Source of the DNA: Rheinheimera sp. MM224
GTDB lineage: Bacteria > Pseudomonadota > Gammaproteobacteria > Enterobacterales > Alteromonadaceae
Direction: 5' to 3'
DNA: 64,000 nt
NCBI RefSeq assembly: GCF_947090785.1
Contig: NZ_OX352320.1
Coordinates: 4,453,001 to 4,517,000, forward strand
Made by a program: the position numbers and the translations under genes. Positions within the stretch are counted from its first letter, which is position 1. Each line of letters begins with the position of its first letter. Positions 28,141 to 38,565 of this stretch are shown here, piece after piece. A model generated the notes under the pieces. It had not been told where the DNA came from, searched no databases, and saw only the letters and a list, made by a program, of their open reading frames with translations.

Positions 28141-29319
28141 CTAGCAAGCAGGAACCGGGCTTTGTTGGCTGCGTTGCTGACGACTACGCATAAACCACAA
28201 CACCATAATAAGTCCAAGCAGAGCAGTACCGGCTCCAGCCAAAGGCACATAACCTAAGCCAAAACCTGTTTTGATAATGGCGGCACCCAATACGGCCCCC
28301 AAAGCATTACCCAGATTAAAAGCTCCTATATTCATAGCTGCGGCTAAATTTGGCGCTTCTTTGGCTTCTTGCACCACCAGGGACTGCAATGGTGGCACCA
28401 GTGCAAAACTGGCAATTCCCCATAAAAAAATCAAAGGCGCAACCAGCAACTGTGATGACAGCACCATGGAGAGCACGGCTAACAACAGAGTCACAGCCAC
28501 TAAAGAACTGATCAGGGTTAAGTTCAGCGAACGGTCGGCAAAACGGCCACCCAAATAATTACCTACAGCCAAACCTACACCGTACAACACCAGCATAGAG
28601 GTGACAAAAGCGGTTGAGGCATGGGTTTCATCCTGCAATATAGGCACAATATAGGTAAAGACGGTGAACATCGAACTTGAGCTAACCACTGTTAACAACA
28701 AGGCCGCTAACACCGAGCCTTTGCTCAACACTCTAAGCTCATTCCGTACATTGGCTTTGCCTTCGTTCGCCAGTGGCGGCAATGACAAGCGCAGCGCCAG
28801 CATAGTCACTAACCCTATGACGGCCATAGCAAAAAAGGCAGGACGCCAGCCAATCACTTCTCCAATATAAGCAGCCAAAGGCACTCCGCCTATAGTCGCT
28901 ATGGTCAAGCCGGAGAACATAGCAGCTACGGCACCAGAGCGTTTTTCTAGCGGCACAATACTCATAGCGACAACTGAGCCAACCCCAAAAAAAGCACCAT
29001 GATTAAATGACGTGACAATACGTCCAAATAACAACAGGTTGTAGCTATCCGCCATAGCGGAAATCAGATTGCCCAGAGTAAAAATGCCCATAGACAACAA
29101 CAGCAGGTTACGACGGCTCATATTGGCAAAAACTAAGGTCATTAAAGGTGCGCCAATCAGCACACCAAAGGCATAGGCACTGATTAACATGCCAGCTGTT
29201 GGAATAGAAACAGCTAGGTCATTGGCAATCACAGGTAACATCCCCATCGGGGAAAACTCGGTAACACCTATACCAAAAGCCCCCAGTGCAAGGGCCAGTA
29301 AAGGAATATTGATTTTCAT
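28141..29319 (-). CDS. MFS transporter of the DHA1/AraJ-YdhP type
   Basis: A 392-residue inner-membrane protein with about 12 membrane segments. I use ATG 29319, where the typical start MKINIPLLALALGAFGIGVTEF appears; the open frame to 29394 adds a tail with no ribosome site. GVTEFSPMGMLPVIA and the motif GAPLMTLVFANMSRRNLLLLSM are as in YdhP/AraJ-like sugar or drug exporters. Substrate is unknown. It is divergent from a LysR regulator gene, which probably controls it, with a TTGTGAT..ATCACAA dyad between them. Confidence 0.85.
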   Translation of the reverse strand: MKINIPLLALALGAFGIGVTEFSPMGMLPVIANDLAVSIPTAGMLISAYAFGVLIGAPLMTLVFANMSRRNLLLLSMGIFTLGNLISAMADSYNLLLFGRIVTSFNHGAFFGVGSVVAMSIVPLEKRSGAVAAMFSGLTIATIGGVPLAAYIGEVIGWRPAFFAMAVIGLVTMLALRLSLPPLANEGKANVRNELRVLSKGSVLAALLLTVVSSSSMFTVFTYIVPILQDETHASTAFVTSMLVLYGVGLAVGNYLGGRFADRSLNLTLISSLVAVTLLLAVLSMVLSSQLLVAPLIFLWGIASFALVPPLQSLVVQEAKEAPNLAAAMNIGAFNLGNALGAVLGAAIIKTGFGLGYVPLAGAGTALLGLIMVLWFMRSRQQRSQQSPVPAC

Positions 29320-29335
29320 ACAAAGTCTCGCTAAT

Positions 29336-29366
29336 TTGTGATGCGAAGGAATATAAACAATCACAA
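29336..29366. promoter_or_regulatory. dyad in the divergent MFS / lysR promoter region
   Basis: TTGTGAT (29336-29342), 17 nt, ATCACAA (29360-29366). The position between a LysR-family gene and its divergent target fits an operator, though the LysR core pattern is not clear. Confidence 0.35.
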
Positions 29367-29417
29367 CACCCAGAAAAAGTAGCGCAGGATACATTCAGTT
29401 TTGCTTCGGAGTCACAA

Positions 29418-30344
29418 ATGAGCGCTGAAAAGACAGGAAAGACAGATCGAACAGCTGAAATGGAGACCTTTTTGTCCGTTGCCTGCACAGGAAGTTTAAG
29501 TGCAGCAGCCCGTGAATTAGATCTCACCCCATCCGCAGTCAGTCGTATTATGACCCGTCTTGAAAAACGTCTGGGAGTCAGGCTTATTGTCCGCAGCACC
29601 CGCAAACTGCGTTTAACCAGTGAAGGGGAGTCTTATGCACTGGCAGCCCGGCGAATTTTAAAAGATTTAGAGGACACCGAAAGCAGTATTGCCAGCAGGG
29701 GCAGCCCAAGCGGCACTATTAAAGTGACTACAGCAACGGCGCATAGCCGCCTAACCATAGTGCCGTTACTAAAAGAGTTTTTACAACGCTACCCGGATAT
29801 CCGCATTGAAATAGATGTATCAGACCAAATCCGCGATGTTCATGCTGGCCATGTCGATGTTGCGATCCGTTTTGGACAATTGCCGGATAGCGGCCTGCAT
29901 GCCCGCCGTTTGGGTGAAACAGGCCGGGTTGTGCTTGCCTCCCCTGAATACCTGGCGAAAGCAGGAGTACCTCAAACACCAGCTGATTTAACAAATCACA
30001 ATTGCCTGGATTTCAGTTTTAGACGACTGGAACCGGGCTGGCCATTTCGTGAAGATGAACAGGACTATATGCTCGCAGTCAGCGGCAATGTGATAGCAAA
30101 CAATGGCGAAACTCTGGTAGAACTGGCCCTGCAGGGCATAGGCATTACCCGTGTAGGCCGTTTTCATGTGCAACAGGCGCTGGCAACAGGTCAGCTTGTA
30201 GCTTTGCTTGAGGAGTACAATCCGCAGGACCGCGAAGCCATTCATGCAGTTTTTATTGGTGGTCATACTATGCCAGCCAGAATACGGGTATTTGTTGATT
30301 ATCTGGTGGAGAAGATGACAGGCAATACTAAGGCTCAGGATTAA
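29418..30344 (+). CDS. LysR-family transcriptional regulator
   Basis: A 308-residue LysR-type regulator. The N-terminal winged helix-turn-helix (about residues 10-70) contains SLSAAARELDLTPSAVSRIM, and the effector-binding domain (about 100-300) begins GTIKVTTATAHSRL. GGAG lies 6 nt before the ATG. It is divergent from the MFS gene and probably regulates it; the inducer is unknown. The type resembles the CrgA/AaeR-like subgroup that often controls neighbouring exporters. Confidence 0.9.
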   Translation: MSAEKTGKTDRTAEMETFLSVACTGSLSAAARELDLTPSAVSRIMTRLEKRLGVRLIVRSTRKLRLTSEGESYALAARRILKDLEDTESSIASRGSPSGTIKVTTATAHSRLTIVPLLKEFLQRYPDIRIEIDVSDQIRDVHAGHVDVAIRFGQLPDSGLHARRLGETGRVVLASPEYLAKAGVPQTPADLTNHNCLDFSFRRLEPGWPFREDEQDYMLAVSGNVIANNGETLVELALQGIGITRVGRFHVQQALATGQLVALLEEYNPQDREAIHAVFIGGHTMPARIRVFVDYLVEKMTGNTKAQD

Positions 30345-30353
30345 CACCATCAA

Positions 30354-30372
30354 GGCGGGCCTTAAGCCCGCC
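30354..30372. terminator. hairpin between convergent lysR and hydrolase genes
   Basis: GGCGGGC, CTTAA, GCCCGCC: perfect 7-bp GC arms, 9 nt after the lysR stop codon. There is no clear T-tract, so termination would be weak. Confidence 0.45.
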
Positions 30373-30391
30373 GATGTTATGTCGATCAATC

Positions 30392-31327
30392 TTAAGGCTT
30401 GATGCTGCGGTCCAAAAACTCCAGCATAGCTGCTGCTATTTGGTTGCCATGTGTTTCGATAGCGAAGTGGCCACTATTCAGAAACTGCACTTCAGCTTTT
30501 GGATTATCACGCTGGAATGCTTTAGCGCCCGCAGGAAGAAAGAATGGATCTTTTTCGCCCCAAATAGCTAATAAAGGCGGCTGTTTGCTGCGGAAAAACT
30601 GATGCAACTCTTTGTATTGTTTCACGTTGCTACCGTAGTCCAGCAGTAAATCCATCTGCACTTCAACACCAATGCGCTCAATTGCAGCATGAGCTAACTG
30701 ATAAGTTTCAGGCGCTATCACTGAGGTATCTTCAACCCCTTCAGTGTATTGCCACTTCAGCATGTCTGCGGTGTTGAACTTACGTAAAGCTTCACGATTT
30801 TCGGCAGTTGGGTTCGCCCAGGCTTTGCGCATATCAGCCCAACCTTCACTCAGTCCTTCTTCATAGCCATTGCCATTTTGGCTCACAATGGCCGTGATCT
30901 TCTCCGGATTCTTTACCGCCAGACGCCAGCCGACCGGAGCGCCATAATCAAACACATACATAGCATAACGTTCGAGCTTTTTAGCCACTGTGAACGCATC
31001 AATAACTGATGCCAAATTGTCGAAGCTGTAATTAAATTTAACGCCGGGTTTGACCGTGGTTTGGCCAAAACCAGGTAAGTCAGGCGCTATCACATGATAT
31101 TTTTCTGCCAGTTTTGGCATTAAATCTCTGAACATATAAGACGAAGCACCAAAGCCATGTAACAACAGCACAGTAGGAGCTTGTGGCGAACCTGCCTCGC
31201 GGTAAAACACATTCACACCCTGCACATCCAGGCTTTGATAACGCACTTGCGTTTTATCTTCTGCAGCTGTGGCAGAAAGAGAAGCAGCTAAGGTTGCAGC
31301 TGCGAGCAGTATTTTTTTCGTATTCAT
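30392..31327 (-). CDS. exported alpha/beta hydrolase, haloalkane dehalogenase / epoxide hydrolase type
   Basis: A 311-residue alpha/beta-hydrolase with a signal peptide ending ATA/AED (about residue 22). The nucleophile elbow is YVFDYGAPVGW, so the nucleophile is Asp127, not Ser; this places it with haloalkane dehalogenases and epoxide hydrolases rather than esterases. The oxyanion block is LLLHGFGASSYMF, the acid is probably in WGEKDPFF and the catalytic His in NSGHFAIETHG. GGAG precedes the ATG. It is divergent from a CGNR regulator gene, with a duplicated dyad in between, so the two form a small regulated unit. Substrate unknown. Confidence 0.88.
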   Translation of the reverse strand: MNTKKILLAAATLAASLSATAAEDKTQVRYQSLDVQGVNVFYREAGSPQAPTVLLLHGFGASSYMFRDLMPKLAEKYHVIAPDLPGFGQTTVKPGVKFNYSFDNLASVIDAFTVAKKLERYAMYVFDYGAPVGWRLAVKNPEKITAIVSQNGNGYEEGLSEGWADMRKAWANPTAENREALRKFNTADMLKWQYTEGVEDTSVIAPETYQLAHAAIERIGVEVQMDLLLDYGSNVKQYKELHQFFRSKQPPLLAIWGEKDPFFLPAGAKAFQRDNPKAEVQFLNSGHFAIETHGNQIAAAMLEFLDRSIKP

Positions 31328-31452
31328 GGTTACTCCGTGAAGTTAAGGTTGGCAATATCACTTAGTAACCCATATAATCAATATTAATTGGTTACTTGAA
31401 GCAAGTTTGGCTGAAGATTAGTAACCTGTCAAACTTATTTTTAGAGGTTACT
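31328..31452. promoter_or_regulatory. duplicated AGTAACC-N19-GGTTACT operator
   Basis: AGTAACC at 31364 and 31420 is paired with GGTTACT at 31390 and 31446, each pair with the same 19-bp spacer. A fifth GGTTACT at 31328 touches the hydrolase start codon, and the last one lies 1 nt before the regulator ATG. This is the likely binding region of the CGNR regulator. Confidence 0.7.
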
Positions 31453-31453
31453 C

Positions 31454-32050
31454 ATGGTTATTTCTGCAATTCTGCACGGCGAGGCTCAGAGTGGCGCTCC
31501 GATGCTTGGGGATCATTTGGCAATGGACTTGCTGAATACAGAAGCACGTGACAATGATCAGGCTATTGAATTCTGGAACAATGATGCAGAAGTACTGCAA
31601 TGGCTGGCCCGTTACGGCATAGCTCCGGCAGCAGAAAACAGCTCATTTGCTCCGGCTGAATTACTAGTGCAAGCCAAAGCACTGCGCACGCTGGCACGTA
31701 AACTGATCACAGGGTTTAAAGAGGGTAAATCGCAGGACATCAGTGAGTTAAACCAGTATTTGCACACTTTCGATACTACGCCTTCTCTGGCAATGAATGC
31801 AGAGGGCAAGCTAACGTTAAGCCGTATCTCTCGCAGCACCAGTATTGGATCTTTATTAGGCCCTGTCGCAGAGGCTGTTGCTGAACTATTGGTTGAAGGT
31901 AACTTCGATTTGGTCAAACAATGCGAGCACCCGGACTGTATTTTGTGGTTCTACGATAGAACCAAAGCCCATAAACGCCGTTGGTGCAGCATGGCTTTAT
32001 GTGGCAACAGGCATAAAGCGGCGCAGTTTAGGAAAAGAAGTAGTAGTTAA
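31454..32050 (+). CDS. CGNR zinc-finger transcriptional regulator
   Basis: A 198-residue protein with the two-part layout of CGNR regulators: an N-terminal stress-responsive (ABATE-type) domain (about 10-140; LGDHLAMDLLNTEARD) and a C-terminal zinc-binding domain with CEHPDCILWFYD and RRWCSMALCGNR, the family signature. AGAGG lies just before the ATG. It is divergent from the hydrolase gene, and repeated AGTAACC/GGTTACT half-sites lie between the two, suggesting autoregulation and control of the hydrolase. The ligand is not known. Confidence 0.9.
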   Translation: MVISAILHGEAQSGAPMLGDHLAMDLLNTEARDNDQAIEFWNNDAEVLQWLARYGIAPAAENSSFAPAELLVQAKALRTLARKLITGFKEGKSQDISELNQYLHTFDTTPSLAMNAEGKLTLSRISRSTSIGSLLGPVAEAVAELLVEGNFDLVKQCEHPDCILWFYDRTKAHKRRWCSMALCGNRHKAAQFRKRSSS

Positions 32051-32078
32051 GGTTATTCACAGAGAAACAGGCATAAAA

Positions 32079-32108
32079 AAGCCCCTGATTTCAGAGGCTT
32101 AATTTTAT
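32079..32108. terminator. bidirectional terminator between the CGNR gene and ssb
   Basis: AAGCCCCTGA, TT, TCAGAGGCTT with one mismatch. On the minus strand it runs into TTTTTT, giving a strong terminator for ssb; on the plus strand AATTTTAT follows. Confidence 0.8.
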
Positions 32109-32127
32109 AGCGAACAAACCCTGTTCA

Positions 32128-32790
32128 TCAGAACGGAATATCGTCATCAAAGTCGATTGGTGGTTCCATTGGGCCACGTTGTTGTGGTGCTGCCTGATTA
32201 AAACCGCCTTGTGGCTGGTTAAAATTGCCCTGAGGCTGGAAGCCACCCTGAGCTGGACGTTGCTGGTAACCACCTTGTGCCGGTGCTGCAGCAGCTGGAG
32301 CTTGCGGAGCGTAACCGCCCTGAGCAGCAGGAGCCGCTTGTGGCATACGTTGTTGTGGTGCAGCTGCAGGTTGTTGATAGCCACCCTGGTTACCCATAGG
32401 AGCACCGCCACCCATAGCCGGAGCCTGACCCATGCCAGCGCCTTGACCTTCACCACGGCCGTCTAACATTTGCAGCTCATTGGCAATGATTTCAGTGGTG
32501 TAACGTTCAACACCTTGCTGATCCTGCCACTTACGGGTACGTAAACGACCTTCGATATAGACCTTGCTGCCTTTACGCAGATATTCACCGGCAATTTCAG
32601 CTAAACGCTGATAAATCACTACACGGTGCCATTCGGTATTTTCTTTCTTTTCATTGGTGGTTTTGTCCGTCCAGCTCTCGCTGGTAGCAATAGTCAGGTT
32701 AGCGACTGCGCCACCTGTAGGCATATAACGGACTTCCGGATCGGTACCTAAGTTACCAATCAGGATTACTTTATTAATTCCACGAGCCAT
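32128..32790 (-). CDS. ssb: single-stranded DNA-binding protein
   Basis: A 220-residue SSB. The OB-fold (about 1-112) starts [22 protein letters not shown]; a long Gln/Gly/Ala/Pro-rich linker (about 115-205) follows, and the acidic tip DFDDDIPF closes the protein, the partner-docking tail of SSB. It is longer than E. coli SSB (178) because of the linker, which is common in marine gammaproteobacteria. GGAGAAG precedes the ATG. It lies 11 nt downstream of yajR on the same strand; a transcript shared with yajR is possible. No LexA box was noticed here. Confidence 0.97.
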   Translation of the reverse strand: MARGINKVILIGNLGTDPEVRYMPTGGAVANLTIATSESWTDKTTNEKKENTEWHRVVIYQRLAEIAGEYLRKGSKVYIEGRLRTRKWQDQQGVERYTTEIIANELQMLDGRGEGQGAGMGQAPAMGGGAPMGNQGGYQQPAAAPQQRMPQAAPAAQGGYAPQAPAAAAPAQGGYQQRPAQGGFQPQGNFNQPQGGFNQAAPQQRGPMEPPIDFDDDIPF

Positions 32791-32801
32791 GCGACTTCTC
32801 C

Positions 32802-34169
32802 TTAACTTTTTTGGCTGCTCTCAACCAAAGACTGTGCCTCTGCCAAATCAAAATGTTGCTGGCCGACTTTTAAATACAAACGTTGTTCCGCAACCACCAC
32901 TGTGACTTCCAACACACCTTTGAGTTGGGTCAGGCGCTCTGCCAATTGGGCTGCGGCGGCTTCATCGGCCACTTTGACAGGCAATGACAGCCGTTGCGAT
33001 CGCGCTGGCACTGTCATGCTGCTGGCATAAGCCAACCATAGTAAACCAATCAGGGCAGCCACGGCAAACAAGGATTCACCGCTGCTGAAACTAGCCACAG
33101 CACCGCCTAAAATACCGCCAGCGAAGGCGCCAAAAAACTGCGCACTGGCATAAGTACCCATAGCAGTACCTTTTAATCCAGCAGGGGCAATACGCGACAA
33201 CAAAGCAGGCATGCTGGCTTCTAAGTAGTTAAAGCCAACAAAAAACAACAACAGCGCCAGGGCGATCGACCACAACTGCTGATTGATTAAAATTAACACA
33301 AAACTAACAATAAGCAGGCTTATTGCCAGTAATAAATAACCTTTTTCCTGCTGCTTGCGGCTGGCGAGGATCATCAGTGGCACCATCAAAATAAAAGCAC
33401 CAACTAAAACAGGCAGATACAACTGCCAGTGTTGTTCTGATACAAAATCTTGCTGCAGCAACAAAGTCGGCAACACCACAAAAATAGCCGTCAGTAGTAA
33501 GTGCAGTACCAGCACACCAAAGTTCAGTCTTAATAATTCGGGATGACGAAACAGCGCCGTGATTTGGCCTTTGGTGGCTAGAGTTTCAGAAGCTGGTGCT
33601 TTACTGACAGCCACCGGTACCACTTTCCAAACCAACAACAAGCCAGTAACAGCCATTAACGCTGTGCACCAGAAAATACCACTTAAACCACTGGCTGCGG
33701 CTATGGCTGGGCCTGCCACCATAGCTATGGTGAAAGACAAACCTATGGTCATGCCGATCACAGCCATGACTTTGGGTCGTTGTTCTTCGCGGGTAAGGTC
33801 GGACGCCAACGCCATCACAGCACCGGAAATTGCGCCCATGCCTTGCAACACCCGGCCAAAAGTCACCATATAAACTGAGTCAGCCAAAGCTGCGACCACA
33901 GAACCCAGCACAAAAAAGCTAAGCCCCAATAGCATGACCGGCTTTCTACCCCACTTATCGGACAGCCAGCCCATAGGAATTTGTAACAGTGCCTGAGTTA
34001 AACCATAAGCACCTATGGCTAAGCCTATCCACAAAGGCGAAAAGCCGATCAGGTCTTTACCAAAAATGGCAAACACAGGGATCAGCATAAATAAACCAAG
34101 CATCCGGAAAGCAAATACCAGTGCCAAAGACCAGGCGGCACGTTTTTCCAGTGGATTCAGATGGGACAT
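32802..34169 (-). CDS. yajR: MFS transporter YajR with C-terminal YAM domain
   Basis: A 455-residue inner-membrane protein, the same length as E. coli YajR (454). About 12 membrane segments are followed by a soluble C-terminal domain (about 385-455, [27 protein letters not shown]) with a ferredoxin-like YAM pattern. Motif A ([13 protein letters not shown]) and [17 protein letters not shown] match YajR. Its substrate is unknown; proton-driven efflux is assumed for the family. It precedes ssb by 11 nt. The diguanylate cyclase gene upstream is on the same strand. Confidence 0.88.
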   Translation of the reverse strand: MSHLNPLEKRAAWSLALVFAFRMLGLFMLIPVFAIFGKDLIGFSPLWIGLAIGAYGLTQALLQIPMGWLSDKWGRKPVMLLGLSFFVLGSVVAALADSVYMVTFGRVLQGMGAISGAVMALASDLTREEQRPKVMAVIGMTIGLSFTIAMVAGPAIAAASGLSGIFWCTALMAVTGLLLVWKVVPVAVSKAPASETLATKGQITALFRHPELLRLNFGVLVLHLLLTAIFVVLPTLLLQQDFVSEQHWQLYLPVLVGAFILMVPLMILASRKQQEKGYLLLAISLLIVSFVLILINQQLWSIALALLLFFVGFNYLEASMPALLSRIAPAGLKGTAMGTYASAQFFGAFAGGILGGAVASFSSGESLFAVAALIGLLWLAYASSMTVPARSQRLSLPVKVADEAAAAQLAERLTQLKGVLEVTVVVAEQRLYLKVGQQHFDLAEAQSLVESSQKS

Positions 34170-34238
34170 CCGCGACTCTTCTCCGGGTTAAAGCGGGCGG
34201 CGATTGTAGCACAGCTCGCCTCACCTGCCACAGCCGAA

Positions 34239-35366
34239 CTAAAAGGAATCTGTCGCAAATTCTATGCGATCACGGCCTCTTGCTTTGGCCTGATACAAAG
34301 CATGATCAGCACGGCGTAGCTGACAGTCAAAATCGAAGTCAGCGTTAAATACCGCTATGCCTAAACTGATGGTCAAGTGTTGCGGTTGTGCGGATTGTGG
34401 CAATTGCATGCTTCGCACAGCCAGCAATAAACGTTCTGCAGCTAACTGCGCAGAATCTCTGTCGGTTTGAGGGAGAAATACAATAAACTCTTCGCCGCCA
34501 TAACGCGCCAGTACATCACTTTGCCGAAGTTCCTTTTGCAGCACTTCAGCCACAGCAATTAATACTTCATCACCACCGTCATGGCCTATCTTGTCGTTAA
34601 TTTGTTTAAAGTGGTCTAAATCAATCATAAAAAGTGCTGCACTGTGGCGCTGACGCTGCAAATAAGCCAGGCAACCCTGAATAGCATTCACTAATCCACG
34701 GCGGTTCAGTAAGCCGGTTAACGGGTCATGTAAAGCCTCGTCTTTAAACTTTTGTTGGGTTTCCTCCATATAACCTGTCAAAGCAAAAATACAGTAACCC
34801 GCTGATACTGCAGGCCAAAAAGACTGCGAAATAAGTAAGCCCGACAATAACCAGTCTGGTGCTATCAGCAACATCAAAGAGCGAAGTAAACAAATCAGCA
34901 GCCAGGCCGCAAAAACTGCAGCCATCATAAAATCAGACAAAGTAAGGTTTGGCTTTAAATAGCGGAAACACCAAAAGCTGGGGCCTATCAGCAATAAGGT
35001 AAATAAGGTCATCAGATGTAAGCTAACCCCTTGCTGTTGATGGTAAGAAAAATAACTGTAAGAACAAGCCAGCGCTAAACCTACAGGCGCAATCCACCAC
35101 CAAGGCACAGTCCTGCCCGCTCGCTTAAAACAAAAGGCCGTCAGCAAACTCATATTCAGCGCAGACAAACTTAAAGACAGCACTAAGCTCAGGCCCACAG
35201 CAGGCCAAAAGTAGAATAACCAGCTCAGTAATTCAGCGCAGATAGCGCCCTGCAGCAGAGGTAAAGCTTTGCTGTTTTGATCATTCGCGCGCAAACGAAA
35301 GCTCGCCAGTAAAAATACCAGCAACACCTGGATCATGGCGAAGCAATAGAGTTGCTCTGAGGTCAT
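34239..35366 (-). CDS. membrane diguanylate cyclase (GGDEF)
   Basis: A 375-residue protein. About seven hydrophobic segments fill residues 5-200, without an obvious named sensor domain. The C-terminal GGDEF domain (about 210-370) has an intact active site, RYGGEEF, and the inhibitory I-site RQSD five residues before it, so it should make cyclic di-GMP and be product inhibited. DPLTGLLNRRGL marks the domain start. The ribosome site is weak. It stands alone, 69 nt upstream of yajR on the same strand. Confidence 0.92.
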   Translation of the reverse strand: MTSEQLYCFAMIQVLLVFLLASFRLRANDQNSKALPLLQGAICAELLSWLFYFWPAVGLSLVLSLSLSALNMSLLTAFCFKRAGRTVPWWWIAPVGLALACSYSYFSYHQQQGVSLHLMTLFTLLLIGPSFWCFRYLKPNLTLSDFMMAAVFAAWLLICLLRSLMLLIAPDWLLSGLLISQSFWPAVSAGYCIFALTGYMEETQQKFKDEALHDPLTGLLNRRGLVNAIQGCLAYLQRQRHSAALFMIDLDHFKQINDKIGHDGGDEVLIAVAEVLQKELRQSDVLARYGGEEFIVFLPQTDRDSAQLAAERLLLAVRSMQLPQSAQPQHLTISLGIAVFNADFDFDCQLRRADHALYQAKARGRDRIEFATDSF

Positions 35367-35497
35367 AGTACGTCTGAAACTAAGAAGACACTTTCAACTT
35401 AGCTTCAACTGATTCAATCCGCAAATCTGGCTCAAAAACAGCGAAAATCCGGCCTGCTACTTTGTTGTTTTTCTAAGCGGCTGGCTTGCTATAAAGC

Positions 35498-35513
35498 ATG
35501 TATTTATATACAG
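35498..35513. promoter_or_regulatory. LexA (SOS) box upstream of uvrA
   Basis: ATGTATTTATATACAG matches the E. coli LexA consensus CTGTATATATATACAG at 14 of 16 positions. It lies about 150 bp before the uvrA start in the 293-bp gap after the diguanylate cyclase gene; nothing else is seen in this gap. Confidence 0.75.
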
Positions 35514-35659
35514 TATCGCCAATTGAATTATTGCTTTACTGATCCGGTTAAAGCTTTGCCGCATAAAGCTTCAACCAAAGTCAAACTGACTGCCTCATAG
35601 CAATTTTTGCGATAATTCGTTTTCCCCAAGCCGACTCAACAGGCAAGAGACCCAAACGT

Positions 35660-38488
35660 ATGGATAAAATAGATATTCGGGGTGCCCGCACCCACAACCT
35701 GAAAAATATTTCACTGGAAATTCCACGTGACAAACTGGTGGTGATCACTGGTTTATCCGGTTCAGGTAAATCCTCTTTGGCCTTTGATACGCTGTACGCT
35801 GAAGGTCAGCGCCGTTATGTTGAGTCTTTGTCAGCCTACGCCCGGCAGTTTTTAAGCCTGATGGAAAAACCCGATGTTGATCATATCGAAGGTTTATCAC
35901 CAGCTATTTCTATTGAGCAAAAGTCTACCTCGCATAACCCACGTTCCACTGTGGGCACTATCACTGAAATTTACGACTACCTGCGTTTATTGTTTGCCCG
36001 TGTTGGTGAACCCCGTTGTCCTACTCACGATTTACCCTTAACTGCCCAGACGGTCAGCGAAATGGTCGATAAAGTAGTGGCCTTTCCTGAGGGCACCAAG
36101 CTGATGGTATTAGCGCCTGTGGTGCAGGAGCGTAAAGGTGAGCACGTAAAAACGCTGGAAACCTTGGCGGCTCAGGGTTATATCCGCGCCCGTATCAATG
36201 GCGAAATTTGTGATTTGTCGGATCCACCAAAGCTGGACTTACACAAAAAACACACCATTGAAGTGGTGATTGACCGGATTAAAGTGCGCGACGATATTAA
36301 ACAGCGTTTGGCCGAAAGTTTTGAAACCGCGCTTGAGCTGTCTGGTGGTATCGCCAAAGTAGCGTCGATGGACGATGAAAAAGCGCCAGAGCTAATCTTC
36401 TCTGCCAACTTTGCCTGCCCGACGTGCGGTTATTCAATGGCCGAGTTGGAACCGCGTTTATTTTCCTTTAACAATCCGGCCGGTGCCTGCCAAAGCTGTG
36501 ATGGCTTAGGTGTAAAACAGTATTTTGATGCCAATAAGGTTATTGTCAGCGACGAGCTGAGTTTATCCGGCGGTGCTATCCGTGGTTGGGATAAACGTAA
36601 CTTCTATTATTTCCAGATGCTGAAATCCTTAGCCGACCATTATGGCTTTGAGCTGGAAGTGCCTTTTGCCAGCCTGACCAAACAGCATCAACAAGTGATT
36701 TTAAACGGCACAGGCAAAACCGATATTGAGTTTAAATACCTGAACGACCGTGGCGATATCATCAAACGTAAACATCCGTTTGAAGGCATTTTGCCGAATA
36801 TGGAGCGGCGTTATCACGAAACCGAATCCAATGCGGTACGTGAAGAACTGGCCAAGTATTTAGCTTCGCAGTCTTGCCCAACTTGTAACGGCTCACGTTT
36901 ACGTGAAGAAGCGCGCCATGTGTTTATTGGCAAAACTACCTTGCCTGAAGTGGTCGAGCTGTCGATAGGTGACTGTTTAGAGTTTTTCCGTCAACTGACC
37001 TTAATGGGCCAGAAAGCTCAGATCGCCGAAAAAATTCTGAAGGAAATTCAGGACCGGCTGATGTTTTTAGTCAACGTCGGCCTGAATTACCTGAACCTGT
37101 CCCGCAGTGCCGAAACCTTATCAGGTGGCGAAGCCCAGCGTATTCGTTTAGCCAGTCAGATTGGTGCAGGTTTAGTGGGCGTGATGTATGTGCTGGACGA
37201 ACCCTCTATTGGTTTACACCAGCGCGACAACGACAGATTATTAGGCACCCTGACGCATTTACGCGACTTGGGTAACACCGTCATAGTGGTAGAACATGAC
37301 GAAGACGCAGTGCGCGCCGCCGACCATATTATCGACATTGGCCCTGGTGCCGGTGTGCATGGTGGTTATATTGTGGCGCAAGGCAGCCTGGAAGATATCA
37401 AAAACACCCCAGAGTCGTTAACAGGCCAGTATTTATCCGGCGTGCGTAAAATTGCGGTGCCAGACAAACGCCATGAAGGCAAAAAAGGCAAAGAATTGCG
37501 GGTGTTAGGCGCAACAGGCAACAACCTGAAAAACGTCGATTTGGAAATTCCTTTTGGCGTCATGACCTGTATCACAGGGGTATCGGGTTCTGGTAAATCT
37601 ACCTTAATTAACGACACTTTATTCCGTGTAGCTCACCGTGTATTGAACAAAGGCGAAGGCGACGAACCTGCAGCCCACAAAGCCATTCAGGGCATGGAAC
37701 ATTTTGATAAATGTGTCGACATCGACCAAAGCCCGATAGGCCGTACGCCACGTTCTAACCCGGCAACCTACACAGGTATTTTCACTGCAGTACGGGATTT
37801 ATTCGCTGGTACTCAGGAATCCCGTTCTCGTGGTTATCAGGTAGGACGTTTTAGTTTTAACGTCAAAGGCGGCCGTTGTGAAGCCTGTCAGGGCGACGGT
37901 ATGATCAAGGTTGAAATGCACTTCCTGCCAGATGTGTACGTGCCATGCGACGTCTGTAAAGGCAAACGCTACAATCGCGAAACGCTGGAAGTGAAATACA
38001 AAGGTAAGAACATTCACGAAGTGCTGGAAATGACAGTGGAAGACGCTCACGAGTTTTTCGAAAGCATTCCGGCTATAGCCCGCAAACTGAAAACCCTGAT
38101 GGACGTAGGTTTAACCTATATTCGCCTCGGCCAGTCGGCGACAACCTTGTCGGGCGGCGAAGCCCAACGGGTGAAACTGGCGCGCGAACTCAGTAAACGC
38201 GACACAGGCAAAACTCTGTATATCCTTGATGAGCCGACCACAGGTCTGCACTTCTTTGATATCCAGCAACTGCTAAACGTACTACATAAACTGCGCGACG
38301 CTGGTAACACCATAGTCGTGATTGAACACAACCTCGACGTGATCAAAACCGCAGACTGGGTGGTCGATTTAGGCCCTGAAGGCGGCAGCGGCGGCGGTGA
38401 AATTCTGATCGCAGGCACACCAGAACAAGTGGCAGCTTATGAGAAATCTTACACAGGGCATTATTTAAAGCCGCTGTTGGGGATGTAA
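35660..38488 (+). CDS. uvrA: excinuclease ABC subunit A
   Basis: A 942-residue DNA damage-recognition ATPase of nucleotide excision repair, of standard length. Two ABC ATPase modules are visible (Walker [15 protein letters not shown] near residue 31 and [14 protein letters not shown] near 640; signatures LSGGEAQR twice) and two zinc-binding elements (CPTCGYS..CQSCDG and [14 protein letters not shown]). It acts with UvrB and UvrC. An SOS box upstream indicates LexA control. It ends at a small terminator. Confidence 0.98.
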   Translation: MDKIDIRGARTHNLKNISLEIPRDKLVVITGLSGSGKSSLAFDTLYAEGQRRYVESLSAYARQFLSLMEKPDVDHIEGLSPAISIEQKSTSHNPRSTVGTITEIYDYLRLLFARVGEPRCPTHDLPLTAQTVSEMVDKVVAFPEGTKLMVLAPVVQERKGEHVKTLETLAAQGYIRARINGEICDLSDPPKLDLHKKHTIEVVIDRIKVRDDIKQRLAESFETALELSGGIAKVASMDDEKAPELIFSANFACPTCGYSMAELEPRLFSFNNPAGACQSCDGLGVKQYFDANKVIVSDELSLSGGAIRGWDKRNFYYFQMLKSLADHYGFELEVPFASLTKQHQQVILNGTGKTDIEFKYLNDRGDIIKRKHPFEGILPNMERRYHETESNAVREELAKYLASQSCPTCNGSRLREEARHVFIGKTTLPEVVELSIGDCLEFFRQLTLMGQKAQIAEKILKEIQDRLMFLVNVGLNYLNLSRSAETLSGGEAQRIRLASQIGAGLVGVMYVLDEPSIGLHQRDNDRLLGTLTHLRDLGNTVIVVEHDEDAVRAADHIIDIGPGAGVHGGYIVAQGSLEDIKNTPESLTGQYLSGVRKIAVPDKRHEGKKGKELRVLGATGNNLKNVDLEIPFGVMTCITGVSGSGKSTLINDTLFRVAHRVLNKGEGDEPAAHKAIQGMEHFDKCVDIDQSPIGRTPRSNPATYTGIFTAVRDLFAGTQESRSRGYQVGRFSFNVKGGRCEACQGDGMIKVEMHFLPDVYVPCDVCKGKRYNRETLEVKYKGKNIHEVLEMTVEDAHEFFESIPAIARKLKTLMDVGLTYIRLGQSATTLSGGEAQRVKLARELSKRDTGKTLYILDEPTTGLHFFDIQQLLNVLHKLRDAGNTIVVIEHNLDVIKTADWVVDLGPEGGSGGGEILIAGTPEQVAAYEKSYTGHYLKPLLGM

Positions 38489-38503
38489 ATTCATGCACTT
38501 TGT

Positions 38504-38530
38504 AAGGGCGCGATGGATCTGCGCCTTTTA
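38504..38530 (+). terminator. terminator of uvrA
   Basis: AAGGGCGC, GATGGATCT, GCGCCTTTT, about 15 nt after the stop codon. Confidence 0.65.
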
Positions 38531-38565
38531 ACCTGCCAGAGTAAGTCTATTCGCAAGACACAAGC

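Noticed and set aside
32179-32466. Plus-strand and second minus-strand frames over ssb
   Set aside because: Low-complexity shadow frames of the Gln/Gly-rich SSB linker.
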